From: Paractinoplanes deccanensis
GTDB lineage: Bacteria > Actinomycetota > Actinomycetes > Mycobacteriales > Micromonosporaceae
Assembly: GCF_016862115.1 (NCBI RefSeq)
Contig: NZ_BOMI01000137.1
Coordinates: 1 to 64,000 of the forward strand
DNA: 64,000 nucleotides
Direction: 5' to 3'
Shown here: positions 35,963-44,666 of the stretch, one piece after another
Numbering within the stretch: the stretch's first letter is position 1
Layout: every line of letters begins with the position of its first letter
Program-made: the position numbers and the translations under genes
Notes under the pieces: generated by a model
Told to the model about the DNA's origin: nothing
The model's input: the letters and a program-made list of their open reading frames with translations, nothing else
Databases searched by the model: none

Positions 35963-36631
35963 ATGTCGACCAGTCCGGCGCCGACGACGCGCACCAAGGT
36001 CCTCCTTGTCGACGATCATGACTTGATTCGTAAGGGGCTGCGACACGCATTCGAGCGCGACCGTCAGTTCGAGGTCGTGGGCGAGGCCGCCACGGCCGCC
36101 GAGGCGGTCCGCCAGGCGGGTGCCCTCCAGCCAGACGTCGTGATCATGGATCTCCGCCTGCCCGACGGCAGCGGCCTCGAAGCCACCAAGGCCCTCCGCA
36201 AGAACAACGCCAACATGGGCATCGTCGTGCTCACCATGTATGCGGGCGACGACCAGCTCTTCGGCGCCCTCGAGGCCGGCGCCAGCGCGTTCGTCCCCAA
36301 GACCGCTCCCGCGGACGAGGTCGTGGCCGCGGCCCGCCACGCCGCGTCGGCGCCGAGCGCGTTCACCGCCGCCGACCTCGCCGAGGCCATGAAGCGCCGC
36401 CTCGCCCCGTCGGGCCCGCAGCTCTCCCCGCGCGAGGGCCAGGTCCTGCGGCTGCTGGCCGACGGCATGAGCGTCGCCGGCATCGCCAAGCAGCTCTTCG
36501 TCTCGGAGTCGACCGCCAAGACGCACATCTCCAAGCTGTACGAGAAGCTCGGCGCGGCCAACCGTGCGCAGGCCCTGATGACGGCCCTGCGTCTCGGCCT
36601 GCTCGAGGCCCCCGACGCCCCAAAGTTCTAG
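35963..36631 (+). CDS. NarL/LuxR-family response regulator
   Basis: The 222-residue regulator has a receiver domain (VLLVDDHDLIRKGLR, phospho-Asp63 in IMDLRLPDG, Lys in VPKTAPADE) and a C-terminal LuxR HTH (LSPREGQVLRLLADGMSVAG then IAKQLFVSESTAKTHISKLY). It follows the kinase gene by seven bases with a gaagggg ribosome site, so the pair is one operon. Targets are unknown. Confidence 0.93.
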   Translation: MSTSPAPTTRTKVLLVDDHDLIRKGLRHAFERDRQFEVVGEAATAAEAVRQAGALQPDVVIMDLRLPDGSGLEATKALRKNNANMGIVVLTMYAGDDQLFGALEAGASAFVPKTAPADEVVAAARHAASAPSAFTAADLAEAMKRRLAPSGPQLSPREGQVLRLLADGMSVAGIAKQLFVSESTAKTHISKLYEKLGAANRAQALMTALRLGLLEAPDAPKF

Positions 36632-36747
36632 TTCGTCCCGAGCGCCCGGATCCCCCACCGGGCGCCCGCACCGGTCGGTCACCCCGCCGAGGTGGGCCGA
36701 CACTCGCGACAGCTCAAAAGCCACATCCGACCAATCGCGCAAACCGG

Positions 36748-37257
36748 TCAGCTCTCCAGGTCGAGCAGCACCTTGCGCAGCAGCGCGTTGAGCTGGATCA
36801 GCTCGTCGTGCGACAGCGCCCGCAGCAGCTTCTGATCGCGCGCCATGCCCTCGAAGATGTACTTGCTCCACATGGCCCGCCCCGCCGCGGTCGGCCGGAT
36901 CAGCACGCGCCGCCGGTCGGTCTCGTCGTGCTCCCGCGTGACCAGCTCCGCCGTGACGAGCCGGTCGAGCCGGCTGGTCATCGCCGCCCGGGTCACGTTC
37001 GCCGCCTCGGCCAGCTGGGCCGGCGTCGCCTCCACCGGCCACGGCTGGATCATCAGCACGTGCAGCGTCTTGTAGTCCTCGAACGTCAGCTCCTTCGACT
37101 CCGCGAACGCCACCGAATCGGCCCGCCGCGCCTCGCGCTGGATGTAGTTCATCCGCACCAGGGCCCCCTCGACCTCGGGTGCGAACGCCGGCTCGTCCTT
37201 CCAGAAGGCCGCCCATCTCGCCACGTGCTGATCGACGCTGTCCTGCTGCTCCGCCAT
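36748..37257 (-). CDS. MarR-family regulator
   Basis: The 169-residue winged-helix regulator has ATPAQLAEAANVTRAAMTSR then LDRLVTAELVTREHDETDRR, with the RVLIRPTAAG wing. It is divergent from an MFS exporter gene, with 69 bp between starts containing the inverted repeat at 37276-37304. It probably represses the exporter and itself. The ligand is unknown. Confidence 0.88.
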   Translation of the reverse strand: MAEQQDSVDQHVARWAAFWKDEPAFAPEVEGALVRMNYIQREARRADSVAFAESKELTFEDYKTLHVLMIQPWPVEATPAQLAEAANVTRAAMTSRLDRLVTAELVTREHDETDRRRVLIRPTAAGRAMWSKYIFEGMARDQKLLRALSHDELIQLNALLRKVLLDLES

Positions 37258-37275
37258 GCCGCCATCCTATCGCGC

Positions 37276-37304
37276 ATCTAACTTTTAGATTGTGAATAGT
37301 TAGA
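37276..37304. promoter_or_regulatory. Putative MarR operator between marR and MFS genes
   Basis: A perfect palindrome atctaa-ctt-ttagat (37276-37290) is followed by gttaga (37299-37304), which also pairs with tctaac (37277-37282). The region is AT-rich within a GC-rich chromosome and spans the divergent promoters. Confidence 0.6.
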
Positions 37305-37326
37305 CGGTGAACTACTGTCCTGGCTC

Positions 37327-38571
37327 ATGCGACGGATCACCGACTTCCAACTCCTGGCGACGGGGCAGACCCTCTCGTGGGTCGGCAACGGATTCCAGAC
37401 CGTGGCGCTCGCCTTCGCGGTGGTCAAGGCCGGCGGCGGCCCCGGCGACCTCGGCCTCGTCTTGGCCGCGTCGATCGTGGCCCGCCTGGCGTGCACGCTC
37501 TTCGGCGGTGTCTGGGCCGACCGGCTCCAGCCGCAGCGCGTCATGGTCGCCTCCGACCTGGTCCGCCTGCTCACCGCCGCCGCGATGGCGGTCATGTTCG
37601 CCGGCGGCGGCTACCACCTGGCCCTGCTCTGCGCCCTCGCCGCGATCTCGACCGGCGCCGCGAGCTTCTTCGACCCGGCCTTCGGCGCGCTGCGCCCGCT
37701 GCTGGTCCCCGCCGAGAAGCGCCAGTCCGCGAACGCCACCCTCAGCATGCTCCAGACCGGCAGCCAGGTCGCCGGCCCCGCGCTCGGCGGCGTCACGGTC
37801 GCCGCGTTCGGCGCCTCCGCCGGCTTCACCGTGAACGCCGTGAGCTTCCTGGCCTCGATGATCGCGGCCCTGCTCCTGCGCGTCCGCGCCGAGCGCGGCC
37901 CGCGCGCCTCCATGATCAGCGAGCTGGGCGACGGCTGGCGCGAGATCCGCAAGCGCGACTGGCTGATGTTCGGCCTCTTCGGCGCGACCGTCTATCACAT
38001 CGCGAACGGCATCATCCTGGTCCTGGTGCAGGTGGTCGCCATCGAACGGCTGGGCGGGGCCTCCGCGGCCGGCTTCATCGCCGCCGCCGAGGGCCTGGGC
38101 GGCGTCATCGGCGCCGCGGTCGCGCTGCGCTTCAAGCCTCGGCGCCTGCTGCGCGCGGGCTGGGTCACCCTGATGCTCATGCCGCTCTGGGCCTTGGCGT
38201 ACGTCTGGCCGGCCGAGCTCGTCGCGGTGGTCGCCGGAGCGATCGTCGGCTACGCGGGCCTGATCTTCTTCGACGTGGCGTGGGAGACCGCCATCCAGGA
38301 CCGGGTGCCGCAGCGCATGCTCGGCCGGGTCTCCTCCTGGGACTACCTGACGTCGTTCATCGCCATGCCGATCGGCAACGTGCTCGCCGGGCCGCTCTCC
38401 GCCGAGTACGGCACGTCACCGATCCTCACCGCCTGCGCCGGCGTGCTCTTCCTCTCGGCGGCGAGCCAGCTCCTCGTGCCGGGCACCCGGCGCCTGACCC
38501 GCCTGCACCACGAGCCGGCCCCGGCCGAGAAGACCGGCACCCCGGAGCTGGCCGAGGCCACCGGAGCCTGA
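37327..38571 (+). CDS. MFS exporter (MFS_3/macrolide-efflux type)
   Basis: The 414-residue, 12-helix transporter begins MRRITDFQLLATGQTLSWVG, with the motif-A region FGGVWADRLQPQRVMVASDL and the typical SFFDPAFGALRPLLVPAEKRQSANA segment of this group, then DVAWETAIQDRVPQRMLGRV in the second half. It is probably a drug or metabolite exporter controlled by the divergent MarR. No start-site ambiguity: the ATG lies just after the operator region. Confidence 0.88.
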   Translation: MRRITDFQLLATGQTLSWVGNGFQTVALAFAVVKAGGGPGDLGLVLAASIVARLACTLFGGVWADRLQPQRVMVASDLVRLLTAAAMAVMFAGGGYHLALLCALAAISTGAASFFDPAFGALRPLLVPAEKRQSANATLSMLQTGSQVAGPALGGVTVAAFGASAGFTVNAVSFLASMIAALLLRVRAERGPRASMISELGDGWREIRKRDWLMFGLFGATVYHIANGIILVLVQVVAIERLGGASAAGFIAAAEGLGGVIGAAVALRFKPRRLLRAGWVTLMLMPLWALAYVWPAELVAVVAGAIVGYAGLIFFDVAWETAIQDRVPQRMLGRVSSWDYLTSFIAMPIGNVLAGPLSAEYGTSPILTACAGVLFLSAASQLLVPGTRRLTRLHHEPAPAEKTGTPELAEATGA

Positions 38572-38601
38572 GCCGCCCTCGTCCGATGTGGACCGGCGCG
38601 G

Positions 38602-38952
38602 TCAGAGCACCGCGCCCAGCGCCGCGATCAGCTGCGGTTTGGCCGGGACGCCGGTGGCGCGCTTGGCGACCCGGCCCTCCGCGTCCAGCACGAGGAGGGT
38701 CGGCGTGCGCTGGATGCCGAGCGCCCGTACCGCCTCGAGATGGCTCTCGGCGTCGACCTCGACGTGCCGCACGCCCGGGACCATCGCGGCGACCTCGGCA
38801 CTGACCCGGCGCACGGCCCGGCACGGCGCGCAGAAGGCGGACGAGAACTGGAGCAGCGTCGCCCTGGCCTCCCCCACGCCGAGCTCGCGCAGCAGCTCCG
38901 GGTCGAGCCGGGCGCCGTCCGCGCTCGGGTCCGCCGCCACTTCCTCGATCAT
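38602..38952 (-). CDS. Thioredoxin-family protein
   Basis: The 116-residue protein has an active-site FCAPCR (Cys41, Cys44), the cis-proline motif IQRTPTLLVLDAEG, and the end ATGVPAKPQLIAAL. The WCGPC tryptophan is Phe and the Gly is Ala, so its redox potential may differ from standard thioredoxin. No signal peptide is seen. It follows the ABC exporter gene by 59 bp on the same strand. Confidence 0.82.
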   Translation of the reverse strand: MIEEVAADPSADGARLDPELLRELGVGEARATLLQFSSAFCAPCRAVRRVSAEVAAMVPGVRHVEVDAESHLEAVRALGIQRTPTLLVLDAEGRVAKRATGVPAKPQLIAALGAVL

Positions 38953-39011
38953 GCCCCGTTCCTCCCCGGATCCGGCTCGCGGTTGTCCCGTTCCAGCGTG
39001 CCACTTCGCGA

Positions 39012-40979
39012 TCAGGCCATCTGGTACGCGCTGGCCTGCAACGTGAACATCTGGGCGTAGACGCCGTCCACCGCCATGAGCTGTTCGTGGTCGCCCTGCT
39101 CGACGATCGTGCCGTGGTCGAGGACGTAGATGCGGTCGGCCTCCCGCACGCTCGCCATCCGGTGGGTGATCAGCACGACGGTGCGGCCCTCGGCGAGCTC
39201 GCGCAGCCGCTGATAGACGTCGTGCTCGGCGCGGGCGTCCAGGTTCGCGGTCGGCTCGTCGCAGATCAGCAGGGGCGCGTCGCGGAAGAACGCCCGGCTG
39301 ACCGCGAGCCGCTGCCACTGCCCGCCGGAGAGGTCGGCGCCGTCGATGAAGTGCCGGGACAGCAACGTCTCGTACTGCCGGGACAGCTCCATCACGAAGT
39401 CGTGCGCGTTGCCGGCCCGGGCCGCCGCGTAGATCTCCGCCTGCGGGGCGACCCGGTCGTGCCGGCCGATCGTGATGTTGGCGCGCGCGGAGAGCGGCCA
39501 CCGGGTGGGCTCCTGCATCACCACGGCCACCCGCTCGCGCACCGAGTCGGGATCCAGCAGGCTCGCGTCGACGCCGTCCCACAGGATCCGCCCCTGCTGC
39601 GGCCGGTGCAGCCCGGCGAGCAGCGTGGCCAGCGTCGACTTGCCCGAGCCGTTCTCGCCGACGAGCGCGATCACCTCCCCGCGGCGCAGGGTGAGGCTCA
39701 CCTCCCGTACGGCCGGATGCTCGGCGTCCGGATAGCTGAACGTGACCCCCTGGAGGACGATCTCCTGGAACGACGGCGGCGCCACCCCGCCGGGCGACGG
39801 CTCGGCGCGCTTCCGCGAGAGCTCGCAGAACCCCTGGAAGTCGGCGAAGTAGAGACCCTGGTCGAAGACCCGGTTCGCGGCGAAGGCGATCTCGCTGAGC
39901 TTGCCGATACCCATATTGATCGCGTACGCGGCCGCGCCGCCCGCCGCGAGCTCCATGCGCCCCGTCCACAGCAGCCAGAGCAGCACCACGTACGCGAACG
40001 CCGTCGCGACCGCGCTGAGCACCGTGCCGACCAGCGTCGTGCGCACCTGCCGCGACGCCAGCCGGATCTCCACGCTCGTCGAGATCGCCAGCAGCCGCCG
40101 CACCTCGTCCAGCAGGAACGACCGCAGCGTGAACGCCCGCAGCTCCGGCGCCGGCTCACGCGCGGCGAGCAGCTCGGCGAGCATCCGCTGCCGCCGCCAG
40201 ACCGCGATGAGCCGCAACACCCGCCGATATCCCAGGCGCGCCGACCGCACCGCCGCCCACCCGATCGGCACCACCGCGAGCACCAGCAGAGGCAACAGGA
40301 CAGGATGCAGTACGGCGAGCACGCCGGCGGCCGCCACCAGCCCGATCACGTTGGTCGCCAGCTCGATCGCCCGGTCGACGAGCTGCTCGGCCGCCGAGAT
40401 CCCCCGGTCCCGGGCACGCTCCATGGCGTCCCGCCAGTCCGCGTCGTCGAATGTGGACAGATCGACCCGCGTGGTGAGCGTCAGCAGCCGCATCTCGGCC
40501 GCCTGATACACCTTCGGCGACAGCCGCCCGTTGGCCGCGGCCGCCGCCGAGCTGAGCGCCCCTCGCGCGGCCGCCGCCCCCACCACCAGAAGCAGCGACG
40601 GCACGGCGGCCCGCACCCGCTCCGGCGTCGGCACATCCTGAAGCAGCCCGTCGAAAACCCCGACCACACTGATCATCCCGACCGCACTGGCCACCCCCGC
40701 CGCGACCTGCAAAATCACCAGCGCGGTCGTCGTACGGGCATCGGCCCGCCAGGCAAGCACCCACGCTTCCCGCAGCAGCCGGGGCAGCCGCCGCACCATG
40801 CGCAGGAACGAAGTGTTCGCCGCCTCCTCGGTGCTGGTCAGCCAATAGGGCAGCGAAAGCTCCCCGTCCTCGAACTCCCCCTGCACGTCACGATCTGCGG
40901 TGCCGGCCGGCGCATCGGGTCTCGGCGGCTGGTCGGCGTCTGCCTGCTGCTCTCGCTGGCCGGAGTCGGCGTCCCGCAT
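39012..40979 (-). CDS. ABC exporter, fused permease and ATPase
   Basis: The 655-residue half-transporter starts MRDADSGQREQQADADQPPR. After an acidic cytoplasmic segment come about six membrane helices, then an ATPase domain with Walker A GENGSGKST, signature LSGGQWQRLAVSRA, Walker B LLICDEPT and the H-loop ITHR. There is no peptidase domain. The substrate is unknown; a thioredoxin-like gene follows. About 500 bp upstream is the array of four palindromes at 41482-41694. Confidence 0.9.
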   Translation of the reverse strand: MRDADSGQREQQADADQPPRPDAPAGTADRDVQGEFEDGELSLPYWLTSTEEAANTSFLRMVRRLPRLLREAWVLAWRADARTTTALVILQVAAGVASAVGMISVVGVFDGLLQDVPTPERVRAAVPSLLLVVGAAAARGALSSAAAAANGRLSPKVYQAAEMRLLTLTTRVDLSTFDDADWRDAMERARDRGISAAEQLVDRAIELATNVIGLVAAAGVLAVLHPVLLPLLVLAVVPIGWAAVRSARLGYRRVLRLIAVWRRQRMLAELLAAREPAPELRAFTLRSFLLDEVRRLLAISTSVEIRLASRQVRTTLVGTVLSAVATAFAYVVLLWLLWTGRMELAAGGAAAYAINMGIGKLSEIAFAANRVFDQGLYFADFQGFCELSRKRAEPSPGGVAPPSFQEIVLQGVTFSYPDAEHPAVREVSLTLRRGEVIALVGENGSGKSTLATLLAGLHRPQQGRILWDGVDASLLDPDSVRERVAVVMQEPTRWPLSARANITIGRHDRVAPQAEIYAAARAGNAHDFVMELSRQYETLLSRHFIDGADLSGGQWQRLAVSRAFFRDAPLLICDEPTANLDARAEHDVYQRLRELAEGRTVVLITHRMASVREADRIYVLDHGTIVEQGDHEQLMAVDGVYAQMFTLQASAYQMA

Positions 40980-41481
40980 CAAAACTCCATCTCGGACGTC
41001 CCTCAGCACAGGCTCCGCGTCCGCGCCCAGGGCACGCGCAACGCACGGACGGCACACACGGAGGCACACCGGAAGCCCTGCGGCCTTCCTACGCCGCCCC
41101 ACCGATCCGCGTCTATACGATCACGGCCAGTAACCTATTCACTCACGCCCCATGCACTCACGCGTGTTCCGCGCCCCGCCCCACCACGCCGTCACACCGC
41201 ACCCCGCCGCCGCGCCGCGCCCCAGGCCGTCACCGCGCCACGCCCCACCACGCCGGGCGCCATCACCCGCTCATCGCGCCGTGTCCCAAGACGCCCAGCT
41301 AACGCGCCGCGCCCCAGGATCCCAGTCATTCCCCGCCGCGTCCCGCCCCGCCGCCGTTACCGCGGCACGCGGGGGAATCCGACGCCCCATAAGTCGAGCA
41401 GCCCGAGATCACCCACGTCACCGCGCGGCACACCGCCACTCGGCCTCACCGCGTTCGCGACGCAGCCAGCTTCACGACGAG

Positions 41482-41694
41482 AGAACGAACGTTCTGTCCA
41501 GCCAATGCCCCACACCGTGAGGCCGGAGGCGTCCGCGACCCGCCAGGCAGAACGAACGTTCTGTCCAGCCAATGCCCCACACCGTGAGCCCGGAGGCGTC
41601 CGCGACCCGCCAGGCAGAACGAACGTTCTGTCCAGGCCGACACCGCCACGAAACCGCAGCCCGCGAACTCGCCCAACGAGAGAACGAACGTTCT
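41482..41694. repeat. Four regularly spaced palindromes in a 67-bp tandem repeat
   Basis: The perfect inverted repeat AGAACGAACGTTCT occurs at 41482, 41549, 41616 and 41681, i.e. every 67, 67 and 65 bp. The first two intervals are near-identical 67-bp units (with agccaatgccccacaccgtg inside); the third interval differs. The fourth copy extends to nine-base arms (gagagaacg/cgttctctc). Each contains GAAC-N4-GTTC, the core of Gram-positive LexA boxes. The gap 40980-41909 otherwise holds degenerate cgccccaccacgcc-type sequence and no supported gene. Confidence 0.9.
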
Positions 41695-41909
41695 CTCTCG
41701 CGGAGCCGGAGGACGAACCAGCGCGCCGGCGCCCCGCGGATTGCGCGGCAAAAGGCGGCAGCGCGGTGGGTGCGTGGTGGGTGCGCGGTGGGTGCGCGCC
41801 AAAAGGCGGTAGCGACCGGTCACCCACCAAAGACCCCACCGCAACCGGCGCGCTCAAGCAACCGAGAGGCGCAAAGAACGCAAACCGGCAACGGCGCGAG
41901 CCCGGCGGC

Positions 41910-43037
41910 TCAGGGCGCGTCAAGCATCTGGGTCAGCCGAGCCGCCTGCGTCTCCCAGCGCCACTCCTGCTCCACCCAAGCGCGGCCCGCCTTGCCCATC
42001 CGGGTGGCGAGGGCCCGGTCGGTCAGGAGGTCGGTCAGGCGGGCGGCCAAGGCCGGCACGTCGGTGCCGCCCACCACGTAGCCCGTCTCGCCCTCTCGGA
42101 CCGCGTCGGGGGCGCCGCCGGAGTCGCCTCCTACGACGGGGAGGCCGGTGGCCGAGGCTTCCAGGTAGACGATGCCCAAGCCCTCGACGTCGAGGCCGGC
42201 GGCTCGGGTGCGGCAGGGCATCGCGTAGACGTCGCCGGCGGCGTAGTGGGCCGGGAGCTCGGGCCACGGCACCGAGCCGGTGAAGACGACGTGCCGTTCG
42301 ACGTCGAGGTCGCGGGTCAGGCGTTCCAGCTTTTTGCGGTACGGGCCGCCGCTCACCAGGAGCAGGGCCGCGTCGGGGACCCGGCGGCGGATGGTGGGGA
42401 GCGCTCGGATCAGCATGTCCTGGCCTTTGCGGGGGACCAGGCGGGAGACGCAGACGATCACCGGGCGGCCGGTCAGGCCGTGGCGGGCGCGGATCTCGCT
42501 GCCGTCGACGCCGGGGTGGAACGTGTCCACGTCGACGCCGGGGGTGAGGCGTTCGAGGCTGGTCAGGCCGTGCAGGGCGCGGTCGAGGCGGACGCGCTGG
42601 TAGTCGGTCAGGTAGGTGACCACGTCATTGCCCCTGGCTATGCGGCGCAGCAGCCGGCGGGCGCCGGGCAGGGCCGCCCAGCCGATCTCGTGGCCGTGCG
42701 TGAGGGCCACCGCCCGCTCGATGCCGGCGGTGCGGCGCAGGCCGTCGGCGAGCAGGCCCAGCGGGGCGGCGGCGCCGAACCAGACGCGGTCGCAGCCGTG
42801 TGCTCGGGCCAGGGCGGCGGCCCGGCGGGCGACCGCGGGCGTCGGCAGCAGGACGCCGGTCTGCTCGCGGATCACCTCGAACGGCTGCTCGGCGTCGAAC
42901 TTCTCGGCGCCGCGCCACGTCGAGGCATAGACCACCAGCTCGCCGGGCGGGCGGCGGACCGCCAGGTTGTGCACGAACTGCTGGATGCCGCCGGGGCGCG
43001 GCGGGAAGTCGTTGGTGATCAGCAGGGTGCGGGACAT
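41910..43037 (-). CDS. pimB: GDP-mannose-dependent phosphatidylinositol-monomannoside mannosyltransferase
   Basis: The 375-residue GT4 enzyme adds the second mannose to phosphatidylinositol mannoside at the inner membrane face. It begins LLITNDFPPRPGGIQQFVHN, with LTHGHEIGW, the donor-binding CVSRLVPRKGQDMLIRA, and the GT4 Glu motif GLDVEGLGIVYLEASATGLP with GDSGGAPDAV after it. It matches PimB' (Rv2188c) in sequence and position. Its ATG overlaps the M48 protease stop by one base (TGATG). Confidence 0.9.
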   Translation of the reverse strand: MSRTLLITNDFPPRPGGIQQFVHNLAVRRPPGELVVYASTWRGAEKFDAEQPFEVIREQTGVLLPTPAVARRAAALARAHGCDRVWFGAAAPLGLLADGLRRTAGIERAVALTHGHEIGWAALPGARRLLRRIARGNDVVTYLTDYQRVRLDRALHGLTSLERLTPGVDVDTFHPGVDGSEIRARHGLTGRPVIVCVSRLVPRKGQDMLIRALPTIRRRVPDAALLLVSGGPYRKKLERLTRDLDVERHVVFTGSVPWPELPAHYAAGDVYAMPCRTRAAGLDVEGLGIVYLEASATGLPVVGGDSGGAPDAVREGETGYVVGGTDVPALAARLTDLLTDRALATRMGKAGRAWVEQEWRWETQAARLTQMLDAP

Positions 43038-44287
43038 CAGCGCTCACCCCGGGCGTACGCGCGGGCCGCGGCCATGCGTTCCACGGTGGACGGATGTGAG
43101 GCGAACAAGGTGTGCTCCCAGGCCGGCGGATCGGGGTCGGACAGGTTGACGGTGCCGAGGCGGCGCTGCATCGCCTCGAAGGTCTCGGGGTCGCCCGTCA
43201 GATCCAGCGCGTGGGTGTCGGCGCGGGCCTCGACCCGCCGGCTCACGAAGGCCTGCGCCGGGCCCGCGATCAGCCCGGCCAGGGTGACCATGGCGAGCAG
43301 CAGTGCGATCGCCCGGGGCTCGCCGATGGTGTCGACCCCGGCGCGGCCCAGCAGCCACTGCCAGGAGCCGAGCAGGTAGAGCGCCACCACGGCCACCGCC
43401 GCGCCCAGGGCGCCCAGGATCGTGCCGGTCAGGACGTCGCCGTCCTTGGCGTGGCCGAGCTCGTGCGCCGTCACCGAGACGACCTCCGCCGGCTCGGCCT
43501 CCTGGAGCATCGTGTCGTAGACGACGATCCGGCGGGTAGGGCCGATCCCCGACACGTACGCGTTGACGGCCCGCGTGCGGCGCGACGCGTCCGCGACCAA
43601 GACATCCTTCACCGGTACGCCGTCACGCTCGGCCAGCGCCATCAGCGACGACCGCAGCGGGCCCTCGGGCATCGGGGTGAACTTGTTGAAGACCGGCTCG
43701 ACCAGCACCGGCAGCACGAACGACAGCAGCACCACCAGCCCGGCCGCGCCCACCGCCCCGATCGCCCACCACCAGCGCGGCGCGAAGTGGGTGACCGTGT
43801 AGAAGCCGGCGAGCGCCAGCCCGCCGATGACCGCGCCGACCGCCCACGACTTGAGCAGGTCGACCGTCCACGCTCCCCAGGTCTGGGTCGAGATGCCGTA
43901 TTTCACGACGATCGTGTGCCGCCAGGCCGCGAACGGCAGCGTGATCACCTCGGCTACCAGCACCACCGCGAAGCCGCCCAGCACCGCCTGGGCCAGCCAG
44001 TGACCGCCGAACGGGCGCCCGGCCTGGGTCACCAGCCACGCGCCCAGCGGGGTGAGCCCGAGCACCAGCGCCACGACGAGACCGGCCGCCATCGACCCGT
44101 AGGAGCCCGGGCGCAGCTCGGCGCGGAAGGCCCGGGCCCGCGCCACCTGGTCGCCGGGGAAGTCGCGCAGCGCGAGAAGCTGGTCGGCCCGGGGAGCGGG
44201 CGACCGATGCCACGGGATCGTCAGCGCGGCGACGACGGCGAGCCCGGCGAGCAGCAGCAGAAGGGCGACGAATGCCCAGAGCCGCAT
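43037..44287 (-). CDS. M48-family integral membrane zinc metalloprotease (Ste24/HtpX type)
   Basis: The 416-residue protein begins MRLWAFVALLLLLAGLAVVA behind the ribosome site gggaggtc. Several membrane helices precede the zinc motif HELGH (His275, Glu276, His279) and the third ligand in RRVEARADTHALD. FASHPSTVERMAAA near the end is typical of M48A peptidases. It probably processes or degrades membrane proteins. Stop/start overlap with pimB indicates one operon. Confidence 0.9.
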   Translation of the reverse strand: MRLWAFVALLLLLAGLAVVAALTIPWHRSPAPRADQLLALRDFPGDQVARARAFRAELRPGSYGSMAAGLVVALVLGLTPLGAWLVTQAGRPFGGHWLAQAVLGGFAVVLVAEVITLPFAAWRHTIVVKYGISTQTWGAWTVDLLKSWAVGAVIGGLALAGFYTVTHFAPRWWWAIGAVGAAGLVVLLSFVLPVLVEPVFNKFTPMPEGPLRSSLMALAERDGVPVKDVLVADASRRTRAVNAYVSGIGPTRRIVVYDTMLQEAEPAEVVSVTAHELGHAKDGDVLTGTILGALGAAVAVVALYLLGSWQWLLGRAGVDTIGEPRAIALLLAMVTLAGLIAGPAQAFVSRRVEARADTHALDLTGDPETFEAMQRRLGTVNLSDPDPPAWEHTLFASHPSTVERMAAARAYARGER

Positions 44288-44336
44288 CGCGAGACCTCCC
44301 GTCGGCGGAAAAGGACCATGGTAGAGAGCGGGCCGG

Positions 44337-44558
44337 TCAGGCCACGTCACGGCCTCGCGGATACATCGGCACGACCACCGGCGGCTCCGGCGTCTCGAGC
44401 AGCTCGACCTCGAAGCCGGCCAGCTCCAACACCTCGATCGCCCGCATCTCGCCCGGCGTCAGATCCTCGATGCCGTCCGGCGTGTTGGCCAGCGCGGAGA
44501 CCAGGCAGCCGTGGCACTCGCCGGGGGCCCGATCGCAGCGACCGCAGTCGATGATCAT
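44337..44558 (-). CDS. Small two-CxxC protein of unknown function
   Basis: The product has about 73 residues from MIIDCGRCDRAPGECHGCLV, preceded by gagaggagga. CGRC and CHGC are spaced like a single zinc-binding site; the C-terminal half (TPGEMRAIEVLELAGFEVEL) is a short alpha/beta segment. The same short type occurs next to many actinobacterial genes, but I cannot name a function. It lies 49 bp upstream of the M48 gene, likely in the same operon. Confidence 0.65.
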   Translation of the reverse strand: MIIDCGRCDRAPGECHGCLVSALANTPDGIEDLTPGEMRAIEVLELAGFEVELLETPEPPVVVPMYPRGRDVA

Positions 44559-44666
44559 CACTCCTCCTCTCCCGATGGCGGCCCGGAGCAACGGGGGGAA
44601 GCGGACAGCCACCATCAGTGACCATCACGGTACGAGGGGGGTATGACAAAAACGCGGACGCGTAGG

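Noticed and set aside
38602..41102. RiPP or lanthipeptide cluster around the ABC exporter and thioredoxin
   Set aside because: No precursor-like short ORF, modifying enzyme or leader peptidase domain is visible nearby.
41482..41694. CRISPR array
   Set aside because: The whole 67-bp unit, including the part between palindromes, is repeated, so there are no unique spacers; no cas gene is nearby.
41357..41923. A 188-codon minus-strand frame through the palindrome array
   Set aside because: The repeat period (67 bp) is not a multiple of three, so each copy is read in a different frame; composition is low-complexity.
39087..43379. A 1430-codon open frame on the plus strand
   Set aside because: It runs antisense to the ABC exporter and pimB, is dominated by His/Arg/Gly/Ala, and crosses the repeat gap; it is a high-GC shadow frame.
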